37,684 nt of DNA, taken from IMG/VR virus record IMGVR_UViG_3300030406_006326, positions 1 to 37,684 of that record. One strand, 5' to 3'. Both the position numbers and the translations under genes were made by a program. This document shows, piece after piece, positions 30,501 through 36,919 of this stretch (positions are counted from its first letter, which is position 1; the number at the start of each line of letters is the position of its first letter). This stretch comes from a virus. The notes under the pieces were generated by a model that ran no database searches, was not told where the DNA came from, and saw nothing but the letters and a program-made list of their open reading frames with translations.

Positions 30501-30886
30501 ATACATGTATAGCTGAGGATGTCCATAATAACCCCTCAATCCCAAGTGTTATTTATAGGGTTCGTCTTCTTTTAGACAAGGGTCTTTTGATTCCTGAAGT
30601 TGAATTAATCCAACCAACTGGTATAACTTCTAAGGTTGCATCGAAAAACATGTCTAGGTATATACAGGTCGAAGCGTCTAATATTCAATCAGAGCCTTTT
30701 GAAGTTTTCGACGAAGAAGCCGAAGACCTTAGGGGGAATAGAAGTATAGGACAATCTTTGGGAGATTCAGTAGAGAATCAGAGTTATATTGTGAGGATGA
30801 CATCAAAAGATACAGGGCGCAAATTTGATATAAAGTTGAATTTTGTAATTCGTGTAGATGGGCAACCGATCAACAGAGGAACATAA
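27554..30886 (+). CDS. Large virion protein with Pro/Asp tandem repeat and Ig/FN3-like end (1110 residues)
   Basis: The first 35 residues are Arg/Pro-rich, followed by an 18-residue tandem repeat at residues 61-96 built on FPD-x-x-IP-x-V, an extended stalk-like linker. A basic patch GDKKRKIKVS follows. The middle is mainly helical and acidic. Near residues 930-1040 the sequence becomes Ig/FN3-like: an arginine-containing YRTTSINLEV strand and INYYYTCIAEDVHNNPSIPS, a common FN3 strand pattern. There is no signal peptide. The start codon shares its A with the preceding TAA, so expression is coupled to the 1117-residue neighbour. After the stop comes the largest gap of the structural block (74 bases). 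A peripheral baseplate or fibre-anchoring role is a guess. Confidence 0.55.
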   Translation: MVRRFIPRGRLRIPVGLRPLGNNNRVRFNIDPNFGRDPNLGIPDQIVIPGAEEDQGLGIDFPDFNIPDVEFVPDPGFNFPDRDIPNVRPIPGIDGGNSNQGDKKRKIKVSQNNLDPLASFYFSKVKYGDRNGAKLNDPLQNSPNLRGYDSQNIFNPKVSWSLAPYNDRQNAPNTTNPESLLSFVRAIGTNQLLTQQYYRSLFYSGNPYIHTEKPLVGSEPVFRSMPKEMLDATIDTAERLLSSLSVFVINGPVPNIIRELSEPQVRYVRQLNPPALFAEEDPEVSFFFDNLLQTGADAVFNEGNFAQEIFDFRTLIRDRVVQNSANINLLDIITELLVRVSEDPISREREKKVVRFLIAEAFRNLISPQSVIEAVQGQNIFQYTSRYVEFDTPYVTNRDTHRFLDGSVADNYSAQVLSNYNYYSKQYEDTIENYDETNLPNIYALDRYIHINSLFDKTSTQSRKLQELKTYTTLASSLRSYSDYGQFSREQYYNAYADTLERVGDERLSIWSFKNSSIVVPSSQIKPNQNFLAPTPMNIGLQFSRGSVDNFEALLRTEDYQIEDFREIVFENIERLPSDQNRVEILYSTEYIRDINGDLSEVESSYIPLSLRRFNFQDVVSPIFRANSDDELQFNTELNSFVMDDDSTILDADTLGVVEELVNNKAANISASPENYLNTISGKSSPSDALGYKIIKSSNNQIVQNFYIGNGDGPRTVIYTDSQIKYGKVYSYDLYEYRLIYGTDYSFDVFTSFGTRIPTWLLNYYFGLRRGPTQRQIQSAPNISFDCYTNSRANYDVIELPIYSQDLQENTQSALVSEQIDQDINSISYPLAKVLDYPPTSPILNIFPLVGNNSQVKINANLQSGAHLGDQSLDIVSIGDLDEQVNILKEYQDNFKNIFLPPGKLEYRNEGLSEIRNIILYRTTSINLEVENYNDLYESFDPEVNPGVSIRRYTTEDNDSIDATQVLSYDILEDISPNINYYYTCIAEDVHNNPSIPSVIYRVRLLLDKGLLIPEVELIQPTGITSKVASKNMSRYIQVEASNIQSEPFEVFDEEAEDLRGNRSIGQSLGDSVENQSYIVRMTSKDTGRKFDIKLNFVIRVDGQPINRGT
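27734..27841 (+). repeat. Tandem 18-residue Pro/Asp repeat (two copies)
   Basis: Two consecutive units, FPDFNIPDVEFVPDPGFN and FPDRDIPNVRPIPGIDGG, align without gaps and share FPD-x-x-IP-x-V-x-x-x-P. The DNA has diverged more than the protein, so this is not a recent duplication. Confidence 0.6.
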
Positions 30887-30960
30887 AAAAACAAAATTGA
30901 ATAATACGAACTATTTATTAGGAACTTATAATATAGTTTGGTTCGTTAAGAGGAAACGTT
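30887..30960 (+). promoter_or_regulatory. Intergenic control region before the 342-residue virion gene
   Basis: The 74-base gap holds CTATTTATT at 30911-30919, TTAGGAACTTATAATATAG at 30918-30936, an eight-pair stem (30907-30914 with 30933-30940, one G-U pair, 18-base loop) and the ribosome site AAGAGGAAA at 30948-30956. TATAAT at 30927-30932 has no -35 box at 16-18 bases. With a late sigma of the gp55 type no -35 box would be needed, and the distance from TATAATATA to the ATG would suit a T4-style late promoter. Two rival AT-rich boxes are therefore present, and sequence alone cannot choose between them. Confidence 0.4.
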
Positions 30961-31989
30961 ATGGCTTTTTTAGACAATAGTGGTGATATTATACTTGATG
31001 CTGTTTTGACCGACGAAGGTCGCCGCAGACTAGCTCTAGGCGATGGCAGCTTCAGAATTACAAAGTTTGCCCTTGGTGATGATGAGATTGATTATTCTCT
31101 ATATGTACCGCTAACCGCTTCGGGTTATGAAGATGTAAGAATTTTTCAGCTACCAATTTTTGAAGCTTTTACAAACAATACTACTTCATTAAAGAATAAG
31201 CTTCTTACATATGAAAATACAAACCTCCTACACTTGCCTGTTATAAAGTTAAACTCTAAATTTTCACCTACTGCTACAGATTCCACTGCCCCTCTAGGTG
31301 GTTATTATGTTACAGTAGATCAACCAACTACTTTTCATATCAAGACAACTTTGAATTATGAGGCTGCTGCCATCTCTGGAGGGTATCGATTTGGTCAAGC
31401 TGGCTCTAGCGCAGATGAATCACGCCTTATTTTTGACCAGGGTCTTGACACAGAAGACCTATCACTGGGTCTCTTGAGAGGAGAAAACGCCTCAGGGACC
31501 GAAAATGAATTATTTGAATCTTCCTATTTAGTAGAAGTTGACAATAGACTTTTAAATCTAACAACCACTTTGGGGCAACAGGGTCTTGCAACACCTTCTT
31601 TTATAGATGATGATAGTGTTGCCACATACCTTTTCTCTTTAGATCCTGATAGGGCTTATTTTGCAGGTCAGCCTTCTGGTGTCGGCGGCGATGCAACGCC
31701 ATCTTTTGGGATTACAAACGATGGCAATGGAACTCGTTCTGAAAATTCACAAATCGGACCAACTAATAGCACAGGCAGGTTGGGGTCTAGGTTGATATTT
31801 GGTCTTAGATCTACTCTGGATCTACAAAACAGTCAAACATTGTTCGACCGCCTGGGCGGAACAGTTAGCATCAATGTTAACGGTACCCCAACTAACTTCT
31901 CTTTTATAAATACTGTCATTAGAGTAACAGGGTTTACTACAGGGTACAGGGTGGAAATCCCCCTAAAATTAATTAAATACACTTCTTAG
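30961..31989 (+). CDS. Virion protein with LTDEGRxxLAxG / FALGDDEIDY motif
   Basis: The protein has 342 residues. The opening is diagnostic of a widespread marine-phage structural family of unknown role: ILDAVLTDEGRRRLALGDGS, then FRITKFALGDDEIDYSLY. The layout parallels the start of the 287-residue protein at 23318, so the two may descend from one fold. The remainder is beta-prone and rich in Thr, Gly, Asn and Leu, ending in GYRVEIPLKLIKYTS. The ribosome site AAGAGGAAA lies just before the ATG, after the 74-base control region. The TAG stop merges into the TTAGG-TATAATATGG junction of the next gene. It is probably part of the tail or its fibres. Family recognition is good, function is not. 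Confidence 0.65.
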   Translation: MAFLDNSGDIILDAVLTDEGRRRLALGDGSFRITKFALGDDEIDYSLYVPLTASGYEDVRIFQLPIFEAFTNNTTSLKNKLLTYENTNLLHLPVIKLNSKFSPTATDSTAPLGGYYVTVDQPTTFHIKTTLNYEAAAISGGYRFGQAGSSADESRLIFDQGLDTEDLSLGLLRGENASGTENELFESSYLVEVDNRLLNLTTTLGQQGLATPSFIDDDSVATYLFSLDPDRAYFAGQPSGVGGDATPSFGITNDGNGTRSENSQIGPTNSTGRLGSRLIFGLRSTLDLQNSQTLFDRLGGTVSINVNGTPTNFSFINTVIRVTGFTTGYRVEIPLKLIKYTS

Positions 31990-32003
31990 GACTTATAATA
32001 TGG
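31986..32003 (+). promoter_or_regulatory. TTAGG-TATAATATGG gene junction, second copy
   Basis: TTAGGACTTATAATATGG contains the TAG stop of one gene, an AGG ribosome site and the ATG at 32000 of the next. It is nearly the same as the ATG-less copy at 30918-30936 (one inserted A, one G to A change) and similar to 3462-3476. Confidence 0.35.
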
Positions 32004-33097
32004 CAACCAGTTTTAAAGCACTTAACAACAATGATGTAACTCGTTCTCGTACTAAGTTGCATGAGTCTATTCCAATCACTGGATCAATTGTTTCTGGTTC
32101 TGTTTATCAGGAAACGGTTGGAGGAGCCCTTATACCAAGCCTAAATGTTAAAAATTACGGACATGAGATGTTTCAAAGTGTCTATGATTACCCATATCTA
32201 AGCTCTTCAGCCAACCACATTATTGATGTCACTGCTGGCTTTTCTGCTAACGCTCCAATCGCAGGTGCTACTCATTCTGTTAATGTAGTGCAGCGAAATA
32301 AGAAAAACGACATCTATAATGAGCTATCGCAAATGCTAGCAGGCTACGATACAACAGGAAGTATTAATGAACTAGATGTTAGCGGCAACTTTGGTGGCGG
32401 TGTATCTACTGAAAAGCTTGGTGGAATATTGGTTCTAAACTTTGCAAGACTTCTGACAAAAGATGAGATCCAAAAGAACGGCTCTGCTGGTGCAGGATTT
32501 TCTATGACTCTTGGTGTAAGTGCTTCATACCAAAATGCATTCGATAAAACACTTACAATACGTGATAAGAGTAATAATAGTTATAGAACTAATTCTCCTT
32601 CTGGTGAATTCAATGTTTTGTATGCAACTAGTAGCTATGGTGTAGATGATTTAGCTTGTGGTTTGCTTTTCTATCAGGCAGGAGTTGTTGTTCTCACTGC
32701 GTCTGTCTTCCAGGACGAATTCATAGACAGTTGCCAAATGAATAGTTCAGGTCAGTTAATGGATGACATGTTGGTCAGTGGAAGTATTACTGCTAGTTGT
32801 GATGGTTTCCGACATAGAATCGGTGAAATAAGTTTTAACAACACTACAGAACTAAATTCAACTGTCTATTTTTGTAGAGCAAACAACAGTGAATTTAATC
32901 TTAGTAGTAATCCAACTTATCTAAGCTCAAGTCAGATAAGAGTAAAAGAAGTAAGCACTGATAACCCAGTATCTTATGTGACTACAGTTGGTCTCTATAG
33001 CGAAGATAATGCACTTCTGGCTGTCTCAAAGTTGAGTGAACCTCTTAAAAAGGCACCAGATTCAGAACTCACTTTGCGAGTAAGACTAGACTACTAG
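32000..33097 (+). CDS. Virion protein, first of two paralogues with IGLY...AKLSEP C-terminus
   Basis: The protein has 365 residues. The C-terminus reads VTTVGLYSEDNALLAVSKLSEP and ends LTLRVRLDY. The next gene ends with the matching ITEIGIFDKDKNLIGIAKLANP and FKLKLDM, so the two are diverged tandem copies. Other shared steps are the FNLSSNPTYLSSSQIR segment (against LNNSLNPTWVSSSRS) and GLLFYQAGVVVLTASV (against GMVLYNEGFILLTSSV). The sequence is Ser/Asn/Thr-rich beta structure without Cys-rich or membrane parts. Proteins of this type occur in marine T4-like phages and are labelled only as structural. A trimeric or hexameric fibre or baseplate-rim role is possible. Only an AGG serves as ribosome site. 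The stop is TAG. Confidence 0.6.
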   Translation: MATSFKALNNNDVTRSRTKLHESIPITGSIVSGSVYQETVGGALIPSLNVKNYGHEMFQSVYDYPYLSSSANHIIDVTAGFSANAPIAGATHSVNVVQRNKKNDIYNELSQMLAGYDTTGSINELDVSGNFGGGVSTEKLGGILVLNFARLLTKDEIQKNGSAGAGFSMTLGVSASYQNAFDKTLTIRDKSNNSYRTNSPSGEFNVLYATSSYGVDDLACGLLFYQAGVVVLTASVFQDEFIDSCQMNSSGQLMDDMLVSGSITASCDGFRHRIGEISFNNTTELNSTVYFCRANNSEFNLSSNPTYLSSSQIRVKEVSTDNPVSYVTTVGLYSEDNALLAVSKLSEPLKKAPDSELTLRVRLDY

Positions 33098-33110
33098 CGA
33101 GGAGGTATAA

Positions 33111-34310
33111 ATGCCTTATCTCCATCCTTTTGGTCCCGACGATATACTACAGAATCGCATGATAACTCGTCCGAAGTTTGACTTCGTGATGTATAGTGGT
33201 TCTGCATATATTAATAATAATGGAGATGTCCTTGGCGAGAACATAACAACAGGGACAATAAACTTATTTGAATACAACGTAGACCGTGATGGAACAAGTC
33301 AGCAGTTGATTTATCCATATGTCTCTAGGAATACTAATTTAATTTTCCGAACAAATAATCTAACAAGGGATCAGTATAGATCCCTCGACCTCTCTGTTCA
33401 GGAGATAACAGGGTCTTATCCTTTGACCTCATCTATAACGAGACAGTATTATTCAGCAACATCTTATCCTTTTCCAGATGGAACAAACTCAGCAAAAGAC
33501 ACTTATGTTTCTAATCGCAAAGAGTTGATTGCCTTGCAGAATACTATGAATTATTATCGCTACGTTAGCAATAATTACGCCTACACTGGAAGTTATGTTT
33601 CTGGCACAGTCAATATGCTACAGATTCCCTCCATAATGTTCGGGGAACAAATTAAGAAAGGCACAGTAAGTCTAAAGTTCTACTACACAGGGTCTTTGAT
33701 CGACGAAGCTGTTGACTCACGGCAAAATGGAGAGCTTATCTCTACTATGGGCGGAGCCAGTGGTTCAGTAGTTGGCATGGTACTCTACAACGAAGGTTTT
33801 ATACTTTTAACATCTTCAGTGGATATAAGTTCTAATGACGACAACTACACTGGTAATTTAGCCTTAGGTGCCAAAAATGCAAGCTGGCAATACTTTGGTG
33901 CATACAATGAGGCATCGACGGGTGAAAGTGGATTTGCTACAGCAAGTTTGTTTTCGATCAGTTTTGAAGGAACTCAAAAAATACCAACAACAACTATGTT
34001 TGCGACAGCCCAGCCAGGTGACCTAAACAATTCTTTAAACCCCACTTGGGTATCTTCTTCTAGGTCTGCATGGAGAGATGAAACGTCTGTTAGTGAACTA
34101 GGATATATAGAGTCAAGAAACATACCAATCAAAAACACCATAGACAGCCAATACTGCAACTATGAAGATGAGTTCCAAAAGCAAACATATATAACAGAGA
34201 TCGGCATATTTGATAAGGATAAAAACCTTATCGGCATTGCTAAACTAGCAAACCCTGTCCAGAAAAAAGAGGCAGACAATTATACATTTAAACTAAAGCT
34301 AGACATGTAG
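33111..34310 (+). CDS. Virion protein, second of two paralogues with IGIF...AKLANP C-terminus
   Basis: The protein has 399 residues and is the paralogue of the preceding one. It has the same C-terminal strand order and the same central GMVLYNEGFILLTSSV strand, but a different N-terminal ~100 residues (PYLHPFGPDDILQNRMITRP, and SGSAYINNNGDVLGENITTG). The changed N-terminus suggests that the two copies occupy neighbouring, non-equivalent positions, with the shared half acting as a common attachment module. GAGGAGGT at 33099-33106, five bases before the ATG, is one of the strongest ribosome sites in the window, so this copy may be made in larger amounts. This is the last gene of the structural block. 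Its TAG stop is followed 13 bases later by the resolvase gene. Confidence 0.6.
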   Translation: MPYLHPFGPDDILQNRMITRPKFDFVMYSGSAYINNNGDVLGENITTGTINLFEYNVDRDGTSQQLIYPYVSRNTNLIFRTNNLTRDQYRSLDLSVQEITGSYPLTSSITRQYYSATSYPFPDGTNSAKDTYVSNRKELIALQNTMNYYRYVSNNYAYTGSYVSGTVNMLQIPSIMFGEQIKKGTVSLKFYYTGSLIDEAVDSRQNGELISTMGGASGSVVGMVLYNEGFILLTSSVDISSNDDNYTGNLALGAKNASWQYFGAYNEASTGESGFATASLFSISFEGTQKIPTTTMFATAQPGDLNNSLNPTWVSSSRSAWRDETSVSELGYIESRNIPIKNTIDSQYCNYEDEFQKQTYITEIGIFDKDKNLIGIAKLANPVQKKEADNYTFKLKLDM

Positions 34311-34323
34311 TACAATCCCCTGG

Positions 34324-34899
34324 ATGATACTAGGACTAGATATATCTACTACTGTTATTGGAGTTGCCCTCATTGACGACCAGGGCAACCTCGCTTTAAG
34401 CGAACACTGGGACATCTCCAAACAAGATACTCTGTTTGAGAAAGCCGAAGTAGTCGGCTCACTTATGTGGGAACTAAGAACAAATCACAAGATTGATTAT
34501 GTTTTTGTAGAGACAGCCCTAAAGAAATTCTTCCCAGGAAAGTCCAGAGCCGACACCATTGTAAAACTAGCCAAGTTCAACGGCATCGTGTCGTGGATTT
34601 GCTTTGATACTTTCGGCGAAGCACCAGCATTTGTAAATGTGAATACAGCCAGAACACTCTATGGACTATCTTTCCCCCGTGGAACAAAGGGACCACAAAG
34701 AAAGAAGATGGTTATTGAGGCAGTAAAAGACAAAGAGAAAACAGCCTTCCAGTATGAGATGGCTCGTGGTGGAAAGAATTACAAAAAGGGAACCGATGAC
34801 CGAGCCGATGCTGTTGTAATAGCCAGGGCAGGCGAGTTCCTAATAAAGAATGCTAACAATAAAGGTTATTTGACGGATAAGATCACATTAACAGATTGA
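34324..34899 (+). CDS. RuvC-like Holliday-junction resolvase / endonuclease
   Basis: The protein has 191 residues with the RNase H-like RuvC layout: Asp6 in ILGLDISTTVIGVAL, Glu63 in YVFVETALKKFFPG, and the C-terminal acidic pair Asp158/Asp159 plus Asp162 in GTDDRADAVVIA. These are the metal-binding catalytic positions that cut branched DNA. T4 uses gp49, an unrelated fold, for this job. A RuvC-like enzyme is an alternative found in many other phages and would resolve recombination and replication branches before packaging. The ATG has no clear ribosome site. Codons here use more C-ending forms than the virion genes, and this marks the start of a nucleic-acid gene set. Substrate choice (junction or flap) cannot be told from sequence. 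Confidence 0.8.
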   Translation: MILGLDISTTVIGVALIDDQGNLALSEHWDISKQDTLFEKAEVVGSLMWELRTNHKIDYVFVETALKKFFPGKSRADTIVKLAKFNGIVSWICFDTFGEAPAFVNVNTARTLYGLSFPRGTKGPQRKKMVIEAVKDKEKTAFQYEMARGGKNYKKGTDDRADAVVIARAGEFLIKNANNKGYLTDKITLTD

Positions 34900-34917
34900 C
34901 AAACTATTTATTGTATG
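34896..34917 (+). promoter_or_regulatory. CTATTTATT element, second near-identical junction copy
   Basis: The 15 bases between the resolvase stop and the ATG at 34915 are CAAACTATTTATTGT. They have the same length as the spacer at 558-572 and match it at 13 of 15 positions, and both are followed by ATG. TTGACA at 34896-34901 looks like a -35 box, but no -10 box follows at the correct spacing. No ribosome site lies before the ATG, so a near-leaderless message is inferred if this is a promoter. Confidence 0.4.
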
Positions 34918-35301
34918 CGACTAACACAAGATATTATCCGTAAACTTATCAAAGAAGAAGTTCAAAAAAGAATGTCTTCTGCGGAACTAACAGAAAAAGC
35001 TGAAGCACTATTATCTCAATTGGCAAGCCTTGATAAGAATGATGCAATAAAAGTAGTTGGTATGCTGCGAAGTCAAGTCGCTAAACTTCCAACCTCTAGT
35101 GATGCTGAGGCAGACTCTTTTGCACAAAGCCCAACAAACCGTGATGATGAAATGACAGAAAAGCTTGGCAAAGATGCAACAGCCGGCGAATATGTTGACG
35201 ATTTCCGTAAATCAAAAGCCCCACAGTTCAAGGGCAAATCAAAAAAGAAAAAGCAACAGATGGCTATCGCAGCCTACCTTGATGCACAAGAAAAGAAATA
35301 A
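34915..35301 (+). CDS. Small basic protein with capsid-targeting-like N-terminus
   Basis: The protein has 128 residues. The first ~20 (MRLTQDIIRKLIKEEVQKRM) form an amphipathic helix containing Ile12-Lys13-Glu14, which fits the (Ile/Leu)-x-Glu cut site of the T4 prohead protease gp21. T4 internal head proteins start with such a short targeting peptide that is removed during maturation. The middle is helical and mildly acidic. The C-terminus is basic: FRKSKAPQFKGKSKKKKQQM, then AIAAYLDAQEKK, a tail I have seen in other marine T4-like phage proteins. No enzyme motif is present. An internal head or DNA-binding protein is inferred, not shown. The start is accepted, despite the lack of a ribosome site, because the peptide pattern begins exactly there and recurs in the gene at 36920. 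Confidence 0.55.
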   Translation: MRLTQDIIRKLIKEEVQKRMSSAELTEKAEALLSQLASLDKNDAIKVVGMLRSQVAKLPTSSDAEADSFAQSPTNRDDEMTEKLGKDATAGEYVDDFRKSKAPQFKGKSKKKKQQMAIAAYLDAQEKK

Positions 35302-35306
35302 ACTTC

Positions 35307-35334
35307 TTGACCTAGTTTAAACATATGGTAATAT
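35307..35334 (+). promoter_or_regulatory. Sigma70-type promoter before the nucleotidase gene
   Basis: TTGACC at 35307-35312 and TAATAT at 35329-35334 are separated by 16 bases, close to bacterial consensus. The predicted transcript start is near 35341. This is the best host-type promoter in the window and would let the nucleotidase and the primase downstream be transcribed early, apart from the late virion block. Confidence 0.65.
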
Positions 35335-35342
35335 AGTCATGC

Positions 35343-35350
35343 GGGAGGAG
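35343..35350 (+). promoter_or_regulatory. Ribosome site fixing the nucleotidase start
   Basis: GGGAGGAG lies six bases before the ATG at 35357. The in-frame ATG at 35339 precedes the ribosome site and lies at or before the predicted transcript start, so 35357 is the better start. Confidence 0.7.
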
Positions 35351-35356
35351 ACCGTT

Positions 35357-35962
35357 ATGAACTACCAAGTGTTTTGCGATATGGACGGAGTGCTCGTCAA
35401 CTTTGAGGAAGGTGTCCTCAAGTATATGAACAAGCGCTTCCAAGAACTGCGAGATGACCTCGACCACCCAGACCATAAACTTGCCCGATCAACGGCTAAG
35501 GAGATTGGCGGCTGGGATATAGAAATCAACCGCTGGCATATTGCTCGCTCCGATATGGAGGGAAGTCTAAAAAGAAACTACCGCACGAGAGACTTCATGT
35601 ATCGTCTCGTTGAGAACGATGTAGAATTGTGGGCAAACCTCGGCTGGGAACGTGGTGGCAAAAAACTCTGGAACTACATCAAGGACATTCCAGGTCTTGA
35701 GATTTTGTCGGCACCCATGGAAGAAGGCTCAAAGATTGGTAAGCGAATCTGGGTTGAGCGAGAACTAGGACTTCCAGTAGAAAAAGTCAATCTTTCTGAC
35801 AGCAAAGAACCCTACGGAGTTTGGAACGGAAAACAAGGACTTCTGATTGACGACCGAGACAAATACGTCAACGAGTTCCGAGCGGGTGGTGGTATCGCTA
35901 TTAAACATAATCCAGATGATGTGGATAATACGATTAGGCAACTCCAAGAATTAGGATACTAA
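35357..35962 (+). CDS. HAD-family 5'(3')-deoxyribonucleotidase-like phosphatase
   Basis: The protein has 201 residues. HAD motif I is FCDMDGVLVNF with Asp8 as nucleophile and Asp10 as acid/base. Motif II is probably Ser118 in EILSAPM. The acidic motif IV is Asp165-Asp166 in LLIDDRDKYV. The short, all-in-one layout with a helical cap between residues 20 and 100 fits the phage NT5C-type nucleotidases, which remove phosphate from deoxynucleoside monophosphates. Such enzymes adjust nucleotide pools during infection. A DNA 3'-phosphatase activity is an alternative. The start at 35357 is chosen from the GGGAGGAG site. A host-type promoter lies directly upstream, so early expression is likely. The stop (TAA) touches the TTG start of the primase gene, suggesting coupled translation. 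Confidence 0.75.
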   Translation: MNYQVFCDMDGVLVNFEEGVLKYMNKRFQELRDDLDHPDHKLARSTAKEIGGWDIEINRWHIARSDMEGSLKRNYRTRDFMYRLVENDVELWANLGWERGGKKLWNYIKDIPGLEILSAPMEEGSKIGKRIWVERELGLPVEKVNLSDSKEPYGVWNGKQGLLIDDRDKYVNEFRAGGGIAIKHNPDDVDNTIRQLQELGY

Positions 35963-36910
35963 TTGTTCAGCGATCCAGCTTCAGCTAAAAAGAAGAAGAT
36001 ACTTGATGAAGTATTGGGTCGCCCTTATAAGCAGGGGAAGGAGTATCTCTACCCTTCCCGCTGCTGTGGGCACCACAAACCCAAACTATCAATCAACTTC
36101 GAGAAGAATGCTGCAAAATGTTGGGCATGTGATTGGCGAACAAAAAACTTACGAAGAATAGTTCGCCGCTGGGGCGATATCTCTCACATCAATAGATGGA
36201 AAGATTTTGACGCCGACATTGAACTAGGCGACCTAGACAACCTGTTCGCCAAGGAAATCGAAATTCCGCAGCGAATTGACCTTCCAAATGAGTTCAAAAC
36301 ACTTACTGGTCGCTCTCACCCACCATCATCACGGATGGTCTTTAACTACCTCCGCAAACGTGGCGTATCAGATAAAGATATTCTCTACTGGAAGATTGGC
36401 TACTGCGGCAGCGGAAATTATAAAAATAGAGTTATTCTTCCGTCATTTGATGAAGAGGGATATTGTAACTTTTTTACTTCCCGTACATACGACCCTAATG
36501 TCTGGCCTCCTTATCTCAACGGACCAGGCAACAAAGATATCATCTTCAACGAACTTCTGGTTGATTGGGAACGAGAGGTCACACTCGTAGAGGGTGTGTT
36601 TGATGCTATTGTTGCTGGTGAGAATAGTATTCCACTGCTCGGCTCAACACTTCGGGAAGACAGCAAACTCTTCAGGAAGATTGTAAAAAACGACACTCCA
36701 GTGTTACTTGGGTTGGATGCTGATGCCCACAAAAAAGCCATGCGACTTGTGAAAGCATTGCTGGCTTACGACATAGAAGTCCGCCTAATGGACACTTCAG
36801 GATACAAGGATATTGGAGAGATGCCCAGAGAGGTTTTCCAACAAAGAAAAGAAGATGCTCCTTTTATCGATTCAGATGCCTATTTATTGAGGATTGCTAT
36901 ATTGGCTTGA
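35963..36910 (+). CDS. 61: DNA primase, T4 gp61-like (zinc finger plus TOPRIM)
   Basis: The protein has 315 residues, a little shorter than T4 gp61. The N-terminal zinc site is Cys34-x2-His37 (or Cys35-x2-His38) with Cys53-x2-Cys56 (CWAC), the CHC2 pattern used for template recognition. The TOPRIM catalytic core has Glu210 in TLVEGVFDAIVAG and Asp252/Asp254 in LLGLDADAHKKA, which bind the metals for primer synthesis. SIPLLGSTLRED and YKDIGEMP match flanking conserved blocks of T4-like primases. The protein would work with a gp41-type helicase, which is not in this window. The start is TTG directly after the preceding stop, with AGGA at 35953-35956 as ribosome site. It is probably co-transcribed with the nucleotidase from the promoter at 35307. 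Confidence 0.85.
   Translation: MFSDPASAKKKKILDEVLGRPYKQGKEYLYPSRCCGHHKPKLSINFEKNAAKCWACDWRTKNLRRIVRRWGDISHINRWKDFDADIELGDLDNLFAKEIEIPQRIDLPNEFKTLTGRSHPPSSRMVFNYLRKRGVSDKDILYWKIGYCGSGNYKNRVILPSFDEEGYCNFFTSRTYDPNVWPPYLNGPGNKDIIFNELLVDWEREVTLVEGVFDAIVAGENSIPLLGSTLREDSKLFRKIVKNDTPVLLGLDADAHKKAMRLVKALLAYDIEVRLMDTSGYKDIGEMPREVFQQRKEDAPFIDSDAYLLRIAILA
36880..36888 (+). promoter_or_regulatory. CTATTTATT element inside the end of the primase gene
   Basis: The 9-base core recurs 31 bases before the ATG at 36920, inside the last codons of the primase gene. Unlike the two junction copies, a good ribosome site (GAGGG, 36909-36913) lies between it and the ATG, giving a normal leader if this is a promoter. 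Confidence 0.35.
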
Positions 36911-36919
36911 GGGCACTGA

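Noticed and set aside
34896-34901. TTGACA as a sigma70 -35 box
   Set aside because: No -10-like hexamer is found 15-19 bases downstream; the following bases already lie in the coding start of the next gene.
35339-35356. Earlier ATG start for the nucleotidase
   Set aside because: It lies at or before the predicted transcript start and upstream of the strong GGGAGGAG site. HAD motif I is also correctly placed when starting at 35357.
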